64,000 nt of DNA from Eurosta solidaginis (lineage: Eukaryota > Arthropoda > Insecta > Diptera > Tephritidae): the NCBI RefSeq assembly GCF_040869045.1, contig NC_090319.1, forward strand, positions 49,758,779 to 49,822,778, written 5' to 3'. Each line of letters starts with the position of its first letter. The stretch's first letter is position 1. Shown in pieces: positions 21,110-32,855 of the stretch. The position numbers and the translations under genes were made by a program. The notes under the pieces are model-generated. The model saw nothing but the letters and a program-made list of their open reading frames with translations, did no database searches and was not told the DNA's origin.

Positions 21110-22600
21110 GTAGAGACAGAGATAGAACTAATGGATAATGCCTACTTTGATCCGTGGGGATTGGCTTTCAAAACGGTGATGGCTAAAATTAAGGGGAAAG
21201 GTGTCTCAGCAACTCACATGTCTGATACTGATATGAAATATAGTCGAAACTCTGTTTCCGACACAAAATTACTAGACCTATCAAAGCGAGGAACTCGAAG
21301 GTATGGTAGTACTACAAGTAACAGAGTAGAAGGTGCTGAATGCAATACACAGAGTTGGTGATAGTAAATCGTCGGATCCCAATGGAGTGTAAAATATATC
21401 CCTCTAAGCAGCCAAAGAGCTAGAACATCAGTATTTGCGAATCTATCTTTTCAAAGCCTGTATACAAGAAAGCATGTTCCCTCGTACATGGAAACGCCAA
21501 AGACTAGTTCTTATGCTGAAACCTGTTAAGATGACCGATCAGCCATCTTCATACAGGTCGCTTTGTATTTTTGGATTGACTAGGAAATATTCACAAGCGT
21601 ATTATCGACGGGCGCCTACAGCAAAGCCTGGAAAGTTCGAATGGGTTATAAAATAATCAGTTTGGATTTCGAAAACCAAGATCCACGGTAGATGCAATGC
21701 AAACAGTTGTCAATATAGTTCACGAAGCCATAACCAGAGGTAAAAGCAAAACGTAGCTCTGTGCACTACGCTACGAAACTTTGATACAGCAGGATTATGA
21801 AAGAACAACATCACCAGGCGTACCTAAGGGATCTGTCCTACGATCCACCCAATATAATGCGATGTATGGTGGTGTGGTATCTATCGATTTTCATGGAGGC
21901 ACAAAAATTGATGACTATGCAGATATATTGTGGTCGTAGCCGTGATCCTAAAACTGGATCTGCTCTAAGCATTATGTAATGACGCTGCAGGAAGAATAAA
22001 GGAATGATTTTCGAATATGGGGCCACATATGACAAGCAATGAAACATAAGTTGTGTTGTTGAGCTCAAAGCGGACTGTGGATGAGGAGTTAACATTGACT
22101 CAAAGCTAAGTTATAAGGAGTATTCCAGGCGGTGGTAGAGAAAGCTTCTTAAGTTAATTAACCCTTATGCGAATATTGCCTAACTTCGGCGACCCAGACG
22201 AAAATACTCATCAGCTGTTGTCGACCATAACCAACTCGCTAATAGTATACGCAGCACCACTGTGGCACGATCCTAAAATGACCCATCAAAAATATATATT
22301 AGCACCCTACCGACTTATAGCTATATGAATGGCAAATGCTTATCGGACGGCGTCCGACGGCGTGACCCTTGTTTTATCCCAGAAAAACCAGTGGGTCTGC
22401 TGTCAATGGCCGATCTATGTGACAGTCGAGTCGGGCGATCATCTGAAAATGCCAAGAAGACCTCAAGGTCACGAACAATAGTTAAGTGCCAAGAACGTTT
22501 GGGGGAATCGAGGATAGGACGCTGGACCTTCACGCTAGTACGTTATATAACAAAATGGTATGAGCGGAAGCAATGTGAACTTAACTACTAACCTTGCGGA
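21110..22600 (+). pseudogene. R1-clade non-LTR reverse transcriptase relic
   Basis: A collapsed copy of the ORF2 of the element at 25555-30143. Collinear matches: DPWGLAFKTVMAKIKG (21150), FPRTWKRQRLVL and DQPSSYR (21480-21555), FGFRKPRSTVDA (21660), a degraded YADD region (21910), the palm/thumb to 22320, and a C-terminal piece WYERKQCELNY (22555-22590) that the long copy has lost. Multiple stops, indels and a deletion around the RT core exclude function. Confidence 0.8.
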
Positions 22601-24055
22601 GCTATTGATATAGATACAAATAGGGATGCAGATAGGAATTTGAGATAGATATAGAGATAGTGGTAAAAGTAGAGCTTGAGAGAGATATAAGACATTGGGA
22701 AAATAGATATACGGGCTGATCATATTCAACACGGTGTCTACAGACCACAACCACAATAAAGCAAAGCTTTATGACAACCGTAGCCAAGCATTGGCTTCTT
22801 GATTACTTTGAAAGCGGTAGCCACCAATATAAATTACAGCAAACAGTAGCGAAAAATTTTGAAAAAAATATTAATTATGTTTAAAAAATGTCCGAAAGAA
22901 GGATTTTGGCTTTTATTATCTGTTATTTACTTCCATTTTAGTTTTTATTGACAAAATAAAAAGGACAGCACTCACTGTCGCTTCCCAAAAAATAGATTAG
23001 GTTTAATCTGGCTACAATGGCTTTCGTGATTGATTGTCGTGCTGCTCTGTCGCGCCGAAAATAACGACGCTCATAAGAACATGTGTAAAACTAATACGAC
23101 AGATGTGGCGGCTACACCGCCGTCGTGAATGTAGTCAGCCCTATAGGCAGGAAAAGGGGCGGATAGAGAAAATAAGACATAAGGATAGCGGTAAAGGTTG
23201 AAATAAAGGTACAGGTAGACAAGTTTCGACAGACAAGCGAAAGCTACTAAATAAATGTTTTTTTTTTTTTTTTATAACTTTTCCTGTCACCCTGTAAACT
23301 ATGAGAGACTATGTATGAAAAGCTTTCTTCTAGCAAGTTCTCGTGTCTAGTTTTATGAGTTGTCTGCGTTTTTTTGTGACACATTTCTTCCATTTGCATA
23401 TGCATATATATGTAGTAATGCTATTATTAAAATACATAAGTGCATTTGTAGTGCATTAACGTACTTAAAATATTAATAAAAATAAAATAAAAAATTTTAA
23501 ACACTTCCTTTATATAAATGGACAAAAATCAGTGAAAAATGTCTCCTTATATATAGACATATTCTTGCTAAACTTTGATTTTTAAATTTAGATAGAAATT
23601 GCAAAAATATTTAAAAGGAGAACTTCGTACGATTTTTCTGAGTATCTCATCCCGTGCGTCCCCTAGCGAATCTTTTTGTATCGTGTCATCGACCTCTGAA
23701 TTAAGCTTGAAATTTCAAGTCTCTAGCTCATCGAGAAGTTACTTAAAAGCTGGTTTGAAAATTTTTAAATTCTTATCTAATTATTGCGATCCGTGCGCCA
23801 CCTAACGGATTTTTTTCCTTTTGTTGCATTGTCACGGTGTTCTAACCTATGTGTAAAGTTTCACGTTTGTAGCTCATTGAGAAGTTACTTAAAAATCGAT
23901 TGCAAGATTTGTATGAAAAGCGGACAAACATTCAACCGAAGGAAGTAAAAAATTGCAAAAAAGGGTATATGTTTTGGGTATGTAAAAATATCATAGTCAT
24001 GTTGTTATAATTTTTTGTTCGACAGTAAGAATAATACTCTATAGATAGAAAATTG
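22601..24055. other. Non-coding stretch with purine-rich and duplicated segments
   Basis: GATA/GAGATA-rich runs at 22605-22700 and 23150-23230, and a T-run at 23259-23274. No coding region is supported. A two-unit repeat at 23640-23945 is listed separately. Confidence 0.45.
23640..23945 (+). repeat. Two diverged ~155-bp tandem units
   Basis: The first unit contains CCGTGCGTCCCCTAGCGAATC and then TAGCTCATCGAGAAGTTACT. The second, about 145-155 bp later, contains CCGTGCGCCACCTAACGGAT and TAGCTCATTGAGAAGTTACT. The order is the same; divergence is moderate. Possibly part of an unrecognised transposable element. Confidence 0.55.
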
Positions 24056-25265
24056 AAGTCAAGTGAAGTTACTTGTCACGAAATCAGTAGACAAAGCCAC
24101 ACTGCAGGGCGGGGTATTATCACTTATGCTTTAGACGCTGCTTATCAACCAACTGCTAAAGTGGTTCGATGAGGGACCCGCCAAAGTTACGGCGCACGCA
24201 GATGACGGTTCAGTTGTCACAGTTGTTGCCTTCCAAAAATTAACTGTTTGATGGATCGAGCGCTTCTAAATTAACATCCTGGTTATCTAATATCGGGTTG
24301 ACCGCCAACGTGGAGAAGACGGATATGGTGTTATTTACAAAGAGGTACAAGATCACAAATTGGGCCAGGCATAAGCTCGGAGAGGTTATACTGCAGGATA
24401 AACCTTTAACAAAAGATCTAGGAATATAGGAATTCTAGACAGTAAGCTGTTGTGGAAGCTCAACGTTTATAGACTGAAGAAGGCTTCGACGGCAATTTTT
24501 CTCTCACTGGGTATTTGTAGTGATTTTAAAGCCTATCCTATACTGTGGAGTGATTTTTTGGTGGACATCCAGACAAAAAAGAACCTACCTCAACAAATCT
24601 GAGGGGATATGCAGGCTATCAATGCTTAGCATTACGGAAGCCCTGAAGGCTGCACTGTATGCCATTCTGCACATTTCACCTGTAGCGGGCAAGGAACATA
24701 GCGTTAAAAGTGTGTTAAGGTGTAAGCAATCCCAAGAAAAAATGGGGGTAGGGATTTATCTATATTGTGCATATGGCCATATGGGCATAGATGGATATGA
24801 AAAAGCGGATGAGCTAGCCAAAAAGAGCGCATCGTTCGAAGCATGTACCATAGACGTACCATCCAAAAAAGAAGACGAGAGCTGCACATGAGCGACCAGG
24901 TTTTACAGCCTTAGGCTCATGATGGGTGTTCTGGCTGAATACTGCCTTCTAGCGTCAATGCTTTTAAAATTGGCTATGTCAGTTATGGAAGATGTAGGAA
25001 ATGCGGGTTAGAGGAGGAAACGATCGAGCACGTTTTGTGCTCCTGCAATGCGCTTGCATGGAGTAATTCAGCCATTAGATCTAGAAGCAGCAAGTAGTAT
25101 AGGTCTTATAAAGCTTCTAGTATTTACCAAGAGGGCGGAATTATTTTTTGACATAGGTCCTGGTTACTGATTGGGTTTTTCAGTTTGGTCGTTGAGCACA
25201 CTTCTGGCAACATTATGGACTTATTCAGTCTATGTGAGAACATGGAACAGTCAGTTCACCCTAAG
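24056..25265 (+). pseudogene. RH-1 non-LTR copy with internal RNase H deletion
   Basis: Plus-strand remnant. The RT segment has LQGGVLS near 24104 and AHADDG near 24195 (catalytic YADD degraded to HADD), then the thumb to 24690 with HISPV. The frame then jumps from the thumb to the last third of RNase H (CKQSQEK, YGHMGIDGYEKADELAKK near 24770-24820). The segment that holds the first RNase H catalytic residues in the 2497-4165 copy is therefore deleted. The Cys/His tail (CRKCGLEEETIEHVLCSC) is readable near 25000, and the 3' UTR ends near 25265. It carries no SINE-like insert (empty target at 24800-24808). Confidence 0.8.
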
Positions 25266-25554
25266 ATGGAAAGAAATAAGAAGAGAAATAGATTTAGCAA
25301 GAGAAAAAGAGATAAGAAAAATGAGAGTGCTGTCGAGAGCGGAGAAGTGTGGGCGAAGGATAGAAGGATAAAAAAGAGGGAATAGGTGGGGATGATGTCA
25401 GAATAACTGAAGTACTACAGTATGAAGTGTAATAAGTGAGATAGTTAAGGATTAGAAGGAGATGCAACGAGCTAGAGGAAAACGGAGATATAGTAGTAGC
25501 GATAGTTTATGGCATGATCTCAATTTATTGACATTTAAACATCTTTGCGCACGG

Positions 25555-28500
25555 ATTGGGGGACTATAGAATGTAAGCGTTAGTGTAGTCACTACAGGCT
25601 GAGCTCAGGCCAAGGGGGCACTGCTGGCGGACAGTGAACGGCCTATTAATTAGGTTAGCTGCGAATATCAAATAATCAGCCCTCGACCAAGAGCGGCTGG
25701 TGAGGAGGGTTTGGCTTAAAAGGCCTAAAGCACCCTGGGAACCTCCAGTGACAGGGCGAGCAGATGCCGCCCTGACTTAAGCATCCACAGCCTAGTGCGG
25801 GGTTGCTTCGAGGGAATACCTACCCAAGATAGGGAGGCAACTATACGACGTGGGATACACACTCAGGAAGGTAAAGAGGTAAATTATTTGTAAATTTAAG
25901 GTGATTGTCACATTAAGACTGAGCCCAGTAAGGTCTTAATTAAGGTATACTGGAATCAACGACTCGGATATGTTTGTTAAGGGCTGGCGAATGTGGCATT
26001 CGGAAAACTCAGTACACGGCTTGACACACCGTCGAAATGACTTTCCGGTTAATGTCCCATTCGTCTCCGTCCCGTTAAAACCTTGGCAGGCCTTGGGGTA
26101 CGTTCAAAGTCCGTCATCATTAAGTTGGTGGTGCAGGTTCGGTTGAGATCCTCCCGATTAATACTGATCTGGCTCTGAACGCAGTCTTCATGAGGGACTG
26201 CGTCAACCTTCACGTGGCCTCCCTGCCTTCGCATAGACAACCACGGGATCTATATAGGTAACTGCACACTCGGACCAAGATAACGGCCTCAAGTGGGGAC
26301 CCAATTAAATAAATGATGAGCAACAACAATACTAAAATAAAAAACCAAACACAGGAGAATGAAATGGCGTTCAATCCATTTGTAGGAAGGAAGCTAGCTC
26401 GCTCTCCAGAAGGGCGTGTCCCATCGGCTGGGGGCCTTAACATTTCGTCGCAAGTGGTAACGAAACCCAAAGGAGCGGAGGCCGAAAGCAAGCAAGGAGC
26501 GTTGTCGCCGGGTGCTACACCGAAGCTTTGCAAAAAGAACTCCGACAGCAAGGCTCAAACGGGCACACCATTATTAAGTGAGCTAATTAAGCAGGCGTCA
26601 GCTGCGTTAAATCAGCAAAACCCCCCTGGAGAAAAAAAGATGACCAAGCTAGGCAAGGCGATTGAGGACTTGATGCAGTTCTTCATAGGGCGTAATAATA
26701 TACACGCGGAAATCAAGCGCTTGGCCTCCGTAATAAAAGTGCTGTACATCGAGTCGGCCCTAGAGGTAAAGAATTTAGAACATAAATTGCGTGCAAGCGA
26801 ATGCGCCAAGGATAGAAGTCCATCACCCCCAGGAAAGCGACCGAGGAATAATTTGTACTCGACCAAGGAGAACAACGTGGTAAAACCCACTACTACTCTA
26901 AAAGATGTCTTACCAGGGCACGTGGGTGGTCACAAACGACGGCAAGAAATGCAAGAGTAGACGGAGCGGAAAGAGGAAACTGCAGCCCAAAAGACGGGAG
27001 AGTGGCAGTTAGCCAAAAAGAAGAGCAAGAAAAAATCACTTAAGGCTAGGCCGGATGCAATCATCATTTCCAAGGCGGGGGATGCGACGTACGCCGACAT
27101 ATTGCGTAAAGTGAGAAGATGCGACGAATTAAAATCCCTGGGTGATGACGTCAAAACGATTAGAAGAACGGCGAAAGGAGAGCTGTTACTAGAGCTGAAA
27201 AACTCGCAAGATGGGAAAACAAGCGCGTACCAAGCAGAAATTGAAGCGGTACTAAAGGACTCGGCTAAATTATAACAAAGTCCCAAATGGTCACGCTACA
27301 GTGCAGAGATCTCGATGAGATTACTACGCCCGAGGAGATTTGCAACGCCCTCCACCAGCAATGCAACATCAAACTTCCAGATGTGGCTGCCATAAAAAGC
27401 ATACGCACAGGGTACAGTGGCACGAAGTCGGCACTTATAAGCCTTACAGCGGATGATGCCAAGGCGGTTCTTAATACGCAAAGAATCCGGGTAGGATGGG
27501 TTTCCTGCCGAATTAGAGAGCTCAAGCAAGAAAAACGCTGTTATAGGTGCTGGGGCTACGGGCATATAGCTCAGAAATGTAAGGAGACTGTAGATAGGTC
27601 TAGCCTATGCAGGAAATGCGGCCAGGAAGGTCATAAGGCTGCAAGTTGCGAAAATGCCCCGAAATGCGCGCTATGTGGGGGACAACATTCAGCAGGCAGT
27701 TTTAAATGCCCACAACGAGAGGGCAGCAAAATGACTGTCTCATGAGGGTATTGCAGCTCAATTTAAACCATTGCGAGGCAGCCCAAGAGCTATTATCCCA
27801 AACAGTCTATGAAGGAGGATATGACATAGTGGTACTCTCTGAACAATACAAAAATCGCCAGGAGCAGGGTTGGCTCTCAGATTCAGCAGGGAAAGCCTCA
27901 ATTTGGGCACCAGGGAAATTTCTCCCACAGGAAATTATGACGCCAACGGTAGCAGGATTCACGTGGGCAAAAATCAACGGTATATACGTCTTCAGTTGCT
28001 ATGCCCCTCCGAGCATGACCATCGCCGAGTTCGAAGACATGATATACGGGATCACCATTGAAGCACGAGGTAAACACCCGCTTTTAGTGTGTGGAGACTT
28101 CAATGCATGGTCATCTGTGTGGGGAAGTAGACGAACCAACGAAAGAGGGAGAGTTCTCCTCGAAAGTCTTACTTCTTTGAGGCTAGAACTCCTAAATGAA
28201 CCAGGGATATATACCTTCGATACAGGTACCAGACGATCCATTATAGATCTCACCTTCGCTAGCAGCGAAATAGCAAGACGAGCAAAATGGTCCATAAGCA
28301 ACGTCTACACACACAGCGACCATAAAGCTATTAGCGTAGAGCTGCTCGAAACTCCACGAACGGTAGCAGCAAGACATCGACAAAGTAGGAAATGGAAACA
28401 GCACCTTTTCGACCCACAAATATTTGACATTATCTGGAAGGACGCCATAGTACGAGAATCGCATGTGGAAGACCAGTCGGTTCAAATCACTAAGTTGCTA

Positions 28501-30143
28501 TGTATGGCATGTGATGCTGCCATGCCCAGAAGTCGCGGAAAAGCACAGCGCACTCCGGTATATTGGTGGAATGACGAAATTGCGGAAGAGCGTAGAAAAT
28601 GCCACAAAGCACGAAGAATAGCGCAGAGGGCACGCTCATCACCACGATATGCAGAGCTACACAGCACCTATGTCGCACAGAGAAAGGCACTTAAAAATGT
28701 CATAAAAAAGAGCAAGAAGTTATGCTTTAGGGAACTGCTGGATAATGTCGACCTAGATCCTTGGGGATCAGCCTATAGAACTGTGATGGCCAAATTTAAA
28801 GGACCGATATCACAGCAACCTACGTGCCCGATACTGATGAATATTATTGTTGAAACACTTTTCCCGCCGCAAGATCGCTGGACTTATCCAAGCGAGGATC
28901 TAGAAAGTACGGAAATTGCGCAAATTACAGAGCAAGAGGTGCTGGACGCTGCAAAAAGAGTTGCTGATAACAAATCCCCAGGACCCGACGAAGTACCAAA
29001 CATAGCCCTTAAAGCCGCGATTACAACTAGGGCTACATTATTTACTGATCTTTTTAATGCCTGTATGCAAGAAGGCGTGTTCCCTCGCCCGTGGAAACGA
29101 CAAAGACTTGTCCTATTGCTGAAACGTGGTAAACAGCCGGACCAACCATCCTCATATAGGCCACTTTGTATGCTGGATTCCCTAGGGAAGATTTTCGAGC
29201 GTATAATTAGTGAGCGCCTACAGCTGACTCTAGAAAGACCAGGTGGCTTATCGAATAGTCAATATGGATTTCGCAAATCAAGATCCACCGTAGATGCAAT
29301 ACAAACAGTCGTCAATATAGCTAGAGAAGCTATATCTGGAGGCCAAAATAAAAGGAAGTTCTGTGCACTGATTATGTTGGACATCAAGAATGCTTTTAAC
29401 ACTGCGAACTGGATGCAGATAATGGCAGCGCTGCAAAGCTTCGGCACTCCAGCTTACTTACGCAGAATTATAGGTAGCTATCTTAAAGACAGAGTACTTC
29501 TTTTTGACACGGATCAAGGAGCTAAAGAGTACAAAATCACAGGAGGCGTCCCACAGGGATCTGTTCTCGGTCCAACGCTTTGGAATGTAATGTATGACGG
29601 GGTGCTAAAGATTGATCTACCAGAAAACACGCAAATTTTGGGATATGCTGATGATATTGCAGTGGTAGTAGTGGCCAAGAAACTGGACCTGCTTCAAGCA
29701 TTATGTAATGACGCCGTAGCAAGAATAAAGGAATGGCTGACCAATACAGGACTGGAGTTGGCTAGCCAAAAGACGGAAGTGGTATTAGTAAGCTCCAAAC
29801 GGTCGGCGAACGAGTTAGTCTTAACTGTCGGGGATCATCAAATCACCTCAAAGGATTCCTTAAAATACTTAGGAGTGCACATTGACTCTAAGTTAACTTT
29901 CAAAGAGCACTTCAGAGCGGTGGGGGAGAAAATTACCAAAGTTAATGGATCACTTATGCGAATAATGCCTAACATTGGTGGTCCGAGCGAAGCTATACGT
30001 CAGCTATTGTCCACAGTAACCAGCTCAATAATACTATACGCAGCACCAGTGTGGTATGGATCTAAACAGACCCATCAAAAATATATATTAGCAGCGTACC
30101 GACTTGCTTCTTTAAGAATAGCAAGTGCTTATCGGACGGAATA
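25555..30143 (+). mobile_element. R1-clade non-LTR retrotransposon, long 3'-truncated copy
   Basis: About 4.6 kb. It has a 0.76-kb GC-richer leader (25555-26312), ORF1 with three CCHC knuckles, and ORF2 with an endonuclease and a reverse transcriptase, overlapping by 40 bp. The 5' end is an estimate. The 3' end of ORF2, the C-terminal zinc finger and the 3' UTR are absent: homology stops at AYRT near 30141 and unrelated TATCGAT-rich DNA follows. Fragments of the same family at 21110 and 47089 retain the missing C-terminus. No rDNA or telomeric target is visible around it. Confidence 0.85.
26313..27745 (+). pseudogene. R1-clade ORF1 (gag-like, three zinc knuckles), damaged
   Basis: A nucleic-acid-binding ORF1 protein interrupted twice: a TAG at 26958-26960, and a TAA plus frameshift near 27272-27287. 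The N-terminal third is Ser/Pro/Lys-rich. The middle has KKKSKKKSLKARPDAIII and a conserved YADILRKVRR block. The C-terminal third has three CCHC-type knuckles: CYRCWGYGHIAQKC, CRKCGQEGHKAASC and CALCGGQHSAGSFKC (27538-27705). This knuckle triplet is characteristic of R1/I-group ORF1 proteins, which coat element RNA. The start at 26313 is the first ATG of the frame after the leader. With only two lesions, the copy is probably young. Confidence 0.85.
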
Positions 30144-30144
30144 A
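27706..30144 (+). CDS. R1-clade ORF2: APE endonuclease and reverse transcriptase (C-terminally truncated)
   Basis: An uninterrupted 812-residue frame. The N-terminal apurinic-type endonuclease (about residues 12-215) shows LQLNLNHCEA, VVLSEQY, CGDFNAWSSVWG and the closing SDHKAI. The reverse transcriptase follows: SYRPLCMLDSLGKIFERII, QYGFRKSRSTVDAI, LDIKNAF (first catalytic Asp), GVPQGSVLGP and GYADDIAV (catalytic Asp pair) near residue 645. The thumb ends at ILAAYRLASLRIASAYRT, where the frame runs into foreign sequence and stops. R1-clade ORF2 is normally about 1000 residues or more with a CCHC near the C-terminus; that part is gone. The protein nicks target DNA and primes reverse transcription from the nick. 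Overlap with ORF1 suggests coupled translation. Confidence 0.88.
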   Translation: MPTTRGQQNDCLMRVLQLNLNHCEAAQELLSQTVYEGGYDIVVLSEQYKNRQEQGWLSDSAGKASIWAPGKFLPQEIMTPTVAGFTWAKINGIYVFSCYAPPSMTIAEFEDMIYGITIEARGKHPLLVCGDFNAWSSVWGSRRTNERGRVLLESLTSLRLELLNEPGIYTFDTGTRRSIIDLTFASSEIARRAKWSISNVYTHSDHKAISVELLETPRTVAARHRQSRKWKQHLFDPQIFDIIWKDAIVRESHVEDQSVQITKLLCMACDAAMPRSRGKAQRTPVYWWNDEIAEERRKCHKARRIAQRARSSPRYAELHSTYVAQRKALKNVIKKSKKLCFRELLDNVDLDPWGSAYRTVMAKFKGPISQQPTCPILMNIIVETLFPPQDRWTYPSEDLESTEIAQITEQEVLDAAKRVADNKSPGPDEVPNIALKAAITTRATLFTDLFNACMQEGVFPRPWKRQRLVLLLKRGKQPDQPSSYRPLCMLDSLGKIFERIISERLQLTLERPGGLSNSQYGFRKSRSTVDAIQTVVNIAREAISGGQNKRKFCALIMLDIKNAFNTANWMQIMAALQSFGTPAYLRRIIGSYLKDRVLLFDTDQGAKEYKITGGVPQGSVLGPTLWNVMYDGVLKIDLPENTQILGYADDIAVVVVAKKLDLLQALCNDAVARIKEWLTNTGLELASQKTEVVLVSSKRSANELVLTVGDHQITSKDSLKYLGVHIDSKLTFKEHFRAVGEKITKVNGSLMRIMPNIGGPSEAIRQLLSTVTSSIILYAAPVWYGSKQTHQKYILAAYRLASLRIASAYRTE

Positions 30145-30177
30145 TGTAAAACATGGTAAAGTTGGTATGAGAGAAAC

Positions 30178-30608
30178 GCTTTGATAACAGTTTCTTATCG
30201 ATTAGTGATCGACGAGCTATCGGTTTGTGATAGGTATGCTATCGATGACGTATAGACGAGATATCGATTTTTTATCAAAGTGTTATAAATTTGCTATCGA
30301 TGAAAAAGGTTATCGTTGAGTTGTCGATTTTTTATCGCCGAGTTATGGGTTTGTTATAGAAATTTTTTTCGATTTTTGATAAAAAAGTTATCGAATTTTT
30401 ATCCAAAAAGTTATCAATATATTATTAATAGGTTATTTATTTGTTGTTGAAAAGTTTTCGAGTGTTGCCAATTTGTTATCGACTTGGTATGGATTTGTTA
30501 TTATAGATGTTTTCGGAAAGTTATCAATTTACTATTGAAAGTATATCGAATATTAATCGAAAAGTTAGCGATATGTTACCAAATAGTTATCGAAAATTTA
30601 TCGAGGCC
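30178..30608 (+). repeat. TATCGAT-rich degenerate short-unit array
   Basis: Dense, imperfect repetition of a 15-18 bp unit close to AAAAGTTATCGATTTGTT over about 430 bp. It begins just past the broken 3' end of the R1-type element. A second array of the same words in the reverse orientation lies at 42715-43080. Confidence 0.7.
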
Positions 30609-32351
30609 GATATTAAAACAAAAGCTTTTCGGTATTGGTTGTTAGCCATACAAATCCGACAAAAGCTCTTTTTAAATAGCCTCAAATTATTTGTTTCTGT
30701 TAAAGCTGCCTCTTTTGTGGTTTAACTTCAACCCCTGGCCAAACTCTAGACAACTTAAAAACATTCGTTTTCTAAACATATACCTGTATGTTTACATAAC
30801 CAATTTCACGAGTATTCAGTACTCACGATTTTTTGTTTGTAAGACTGTCCACATGAACTGGTGGTCTGTATCATTGAGTGGTACGCTTGGCTTGTGCGAT
30901 GCCATTTAAAAGCACGTACAATTAAAAAGCTAGTACAGTTACGAATGAGAGATCTTTTTTTTAATGACAAGTACTATTTTTAACTCAGCTAAGGTTGTGT
31001 GACAACTAACATCGGTGTTTTAGCGAACTGTCGGCTGTACTTCTGCCATGAAAAATTTCGCAGCGAAATTCAGCTGCTTTTGGTTCGTAGTCGGCATTAA
31101 ACATGTTTTATTTTTCAGAGGAGGAAACATCGAAAGCCTCAAAATCAGTTTGGGACTTTAACGCACCAAACCTCCTACTGTCTAAGTACCATTCCCTTCC
31201 GGTACTACTGTCAAGTATTCCATCGGGAGGTGGGTTAAGCATAAGGTTCTACGTCTGTTGGGGTCACGCTGCAATTCCAAAGTCAAAGCCGCTCGGCATT
31301 TAATAAGCTGGGGCTAGAGCCCGCATATGCCAGTTTATTCCCGCCCTCGCTTACTACGTACACATATGTGTATTACACGTACAATACATATAGTAATCAA
31401 CATACATATGTTTAAGGTAATAAAAATTAATTTTTATGCGTATTCACTTGCAGTATTTGCTGCCTATTTGTCGCACCATAAACGAAGTGTGAATCATTCC
31501 GTGCTCTTCGTCACGGTCGTAGAGAACATATATGTACATGTCGCATAATATGTGTAGGCCCGCCAAATGTTGTAAAAAAGAAAAATCACTTCACTGCAAA
31601 TCGCTAAAGAAGTGCGACCTTAATCTCTTCGGGGGTATATATTTGGTGCCAAAATGTTATTATTATTAACTCGCGGGGCGGCTGGTTCATACCCTAATGA
31701 AGTTAAGTGCTTACATCATCGTCATCTAAGAAGATGTATAATTCGTAGATGTCTAGAAGTTTAAAAATGGGAATTGTCTCGCCCAGACAGACTATAGAAA
31801 GCAGCTCAGTGACAAGTGAAATTATTCAGTTGTTTATAAAATGCTTCACTGTATGTTTGCGATCATGTGATTCTCCTTTGGACTATGCGCTAATGGCTTA
31901 ATACGCTAGCAGTGGCAAGATACCCGATTCTAGAAGCACTTTGTCATAGTCCTATTAATATGTTCTTTATTAGGCCTCTTCGGTGGACATTTCTCAAGGC
32001 ATTTAGTTTACAATGTTGGGTATGTTCAGAAAAAGCATACCCCAGTATGTGGCAGGTTGCGAAGAAGTGTGCTGCAAAGTTTGTAGTATGTGACACGATG
32101 CCCTTGCTGTAAGAAGGGTGCATTATTTCTCAAGGTCTTTAGTTTGCTATGTGTGGCAGGACCTCCAATGGTATGCCAATATTAAAACGGTATAGGATGT
32201 GTGTAGGCGGGGGTTGCCCCTGCTAAAATGGGCATAGGAATTCTCATCCCTACTGCCTGCAGATAGGGTAAATTATAAATAAAATTTTACGTATACGCAC
32301 TGGTAGCCGTCTTTTCATTTGGTACGGATATGTTTGGGTGTAGTTGATTTG
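30609..32351. other. Non-coding stretch
   Basis: No gene is supported. It includes a ~185-bp segment (31115-31300) also found at 49208-49380, listed separately. The rest is unassigned. Confidence 0.45.
31115..31300 (+). repeat. Unclassified dispersed repeat, copy 1
   Basis: Shares with 49208-49380, in order, TTTCAGAGGAG, TAAGTACCATT, TCAAGTATTCC / TTAAGTATTCC, GGGAGGT / GGAGGTTGG and AGGTTCTACGT / AGGCTCTACAT. No coding potential and no clear ends. Confidence 0.6.
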
Positions 32352-32531
32352 TTTTTATACTCAGCGTGCTTTGCACACAGAGTATATTAACTTACAGAGT
32401 ATATTAACTTATAAATAAAGGAATCGAGACAGATATAGACTTCCATATATCAAAATCATATATCAGTATCGAAAAAAAATTTGAGTGAGCCATGTCCGTC
32501 CGTCCTTCCGTCCGTTAACACGATAACTTGG
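32352..32531 (+). mobile_element. HINE copy, 5' part (interrupted)
   Basis: Begins TTTTTATACTCAGCG and has a duplicated AGAGTATATTAACTT at 32388-32414. It runs through GTCCGTCCGTCCTTCCGTCC to TAACACGATAACTTG, where the family match stops and the gypsy-type element begins. The 3' remainder is at 39185-40117. Confidence 0.7.
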
Positions 32532-32855
32532 GTTAATGGCGGTCCGCCAGCTGGACACCACCGCCTCCTTGCCCGCACGAATGCAGGGCTGGACGCGGAG
32601 TTGTACCAGCAGGAATTCCGTCGGCCGATCCCTGGGCTGAGGGGGAGTGCACCTCACGGCACAGCGGTAGCCCCTTTAGCTGCTGGACCGGTCGACGGCC
32701 GGGCCGGGGCGGAGGGGGGTCGGCCTGTTCGCGGTTGCGCGTTACTGTGGTAGTGCCGTTGCTGGCGAAGTCTCAAGCGGTGTTTAGGGGTTTGTGGGAC
32801 CTCTACTTGACCCTGGATTGACTGAGTGCTACCTTCGACAAAACCCACCTCATAA

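Noticed and set aside
23259..23274. T-run as a possible retroposon tail
   Set aside because: No adjoining element sequence or target duplication.
26049..26240. Minus-strand frame in the R1 leader
   Set aside because: It lies antisense in the 5' UTR of the R1-type element and has no features of its own.
32481..32753. GC-rich 90-codon frame read as a possible gene
   Set aside because: It spans the HINE/gypsy junction and probable LTR sequence; the frame crosses two different elements.
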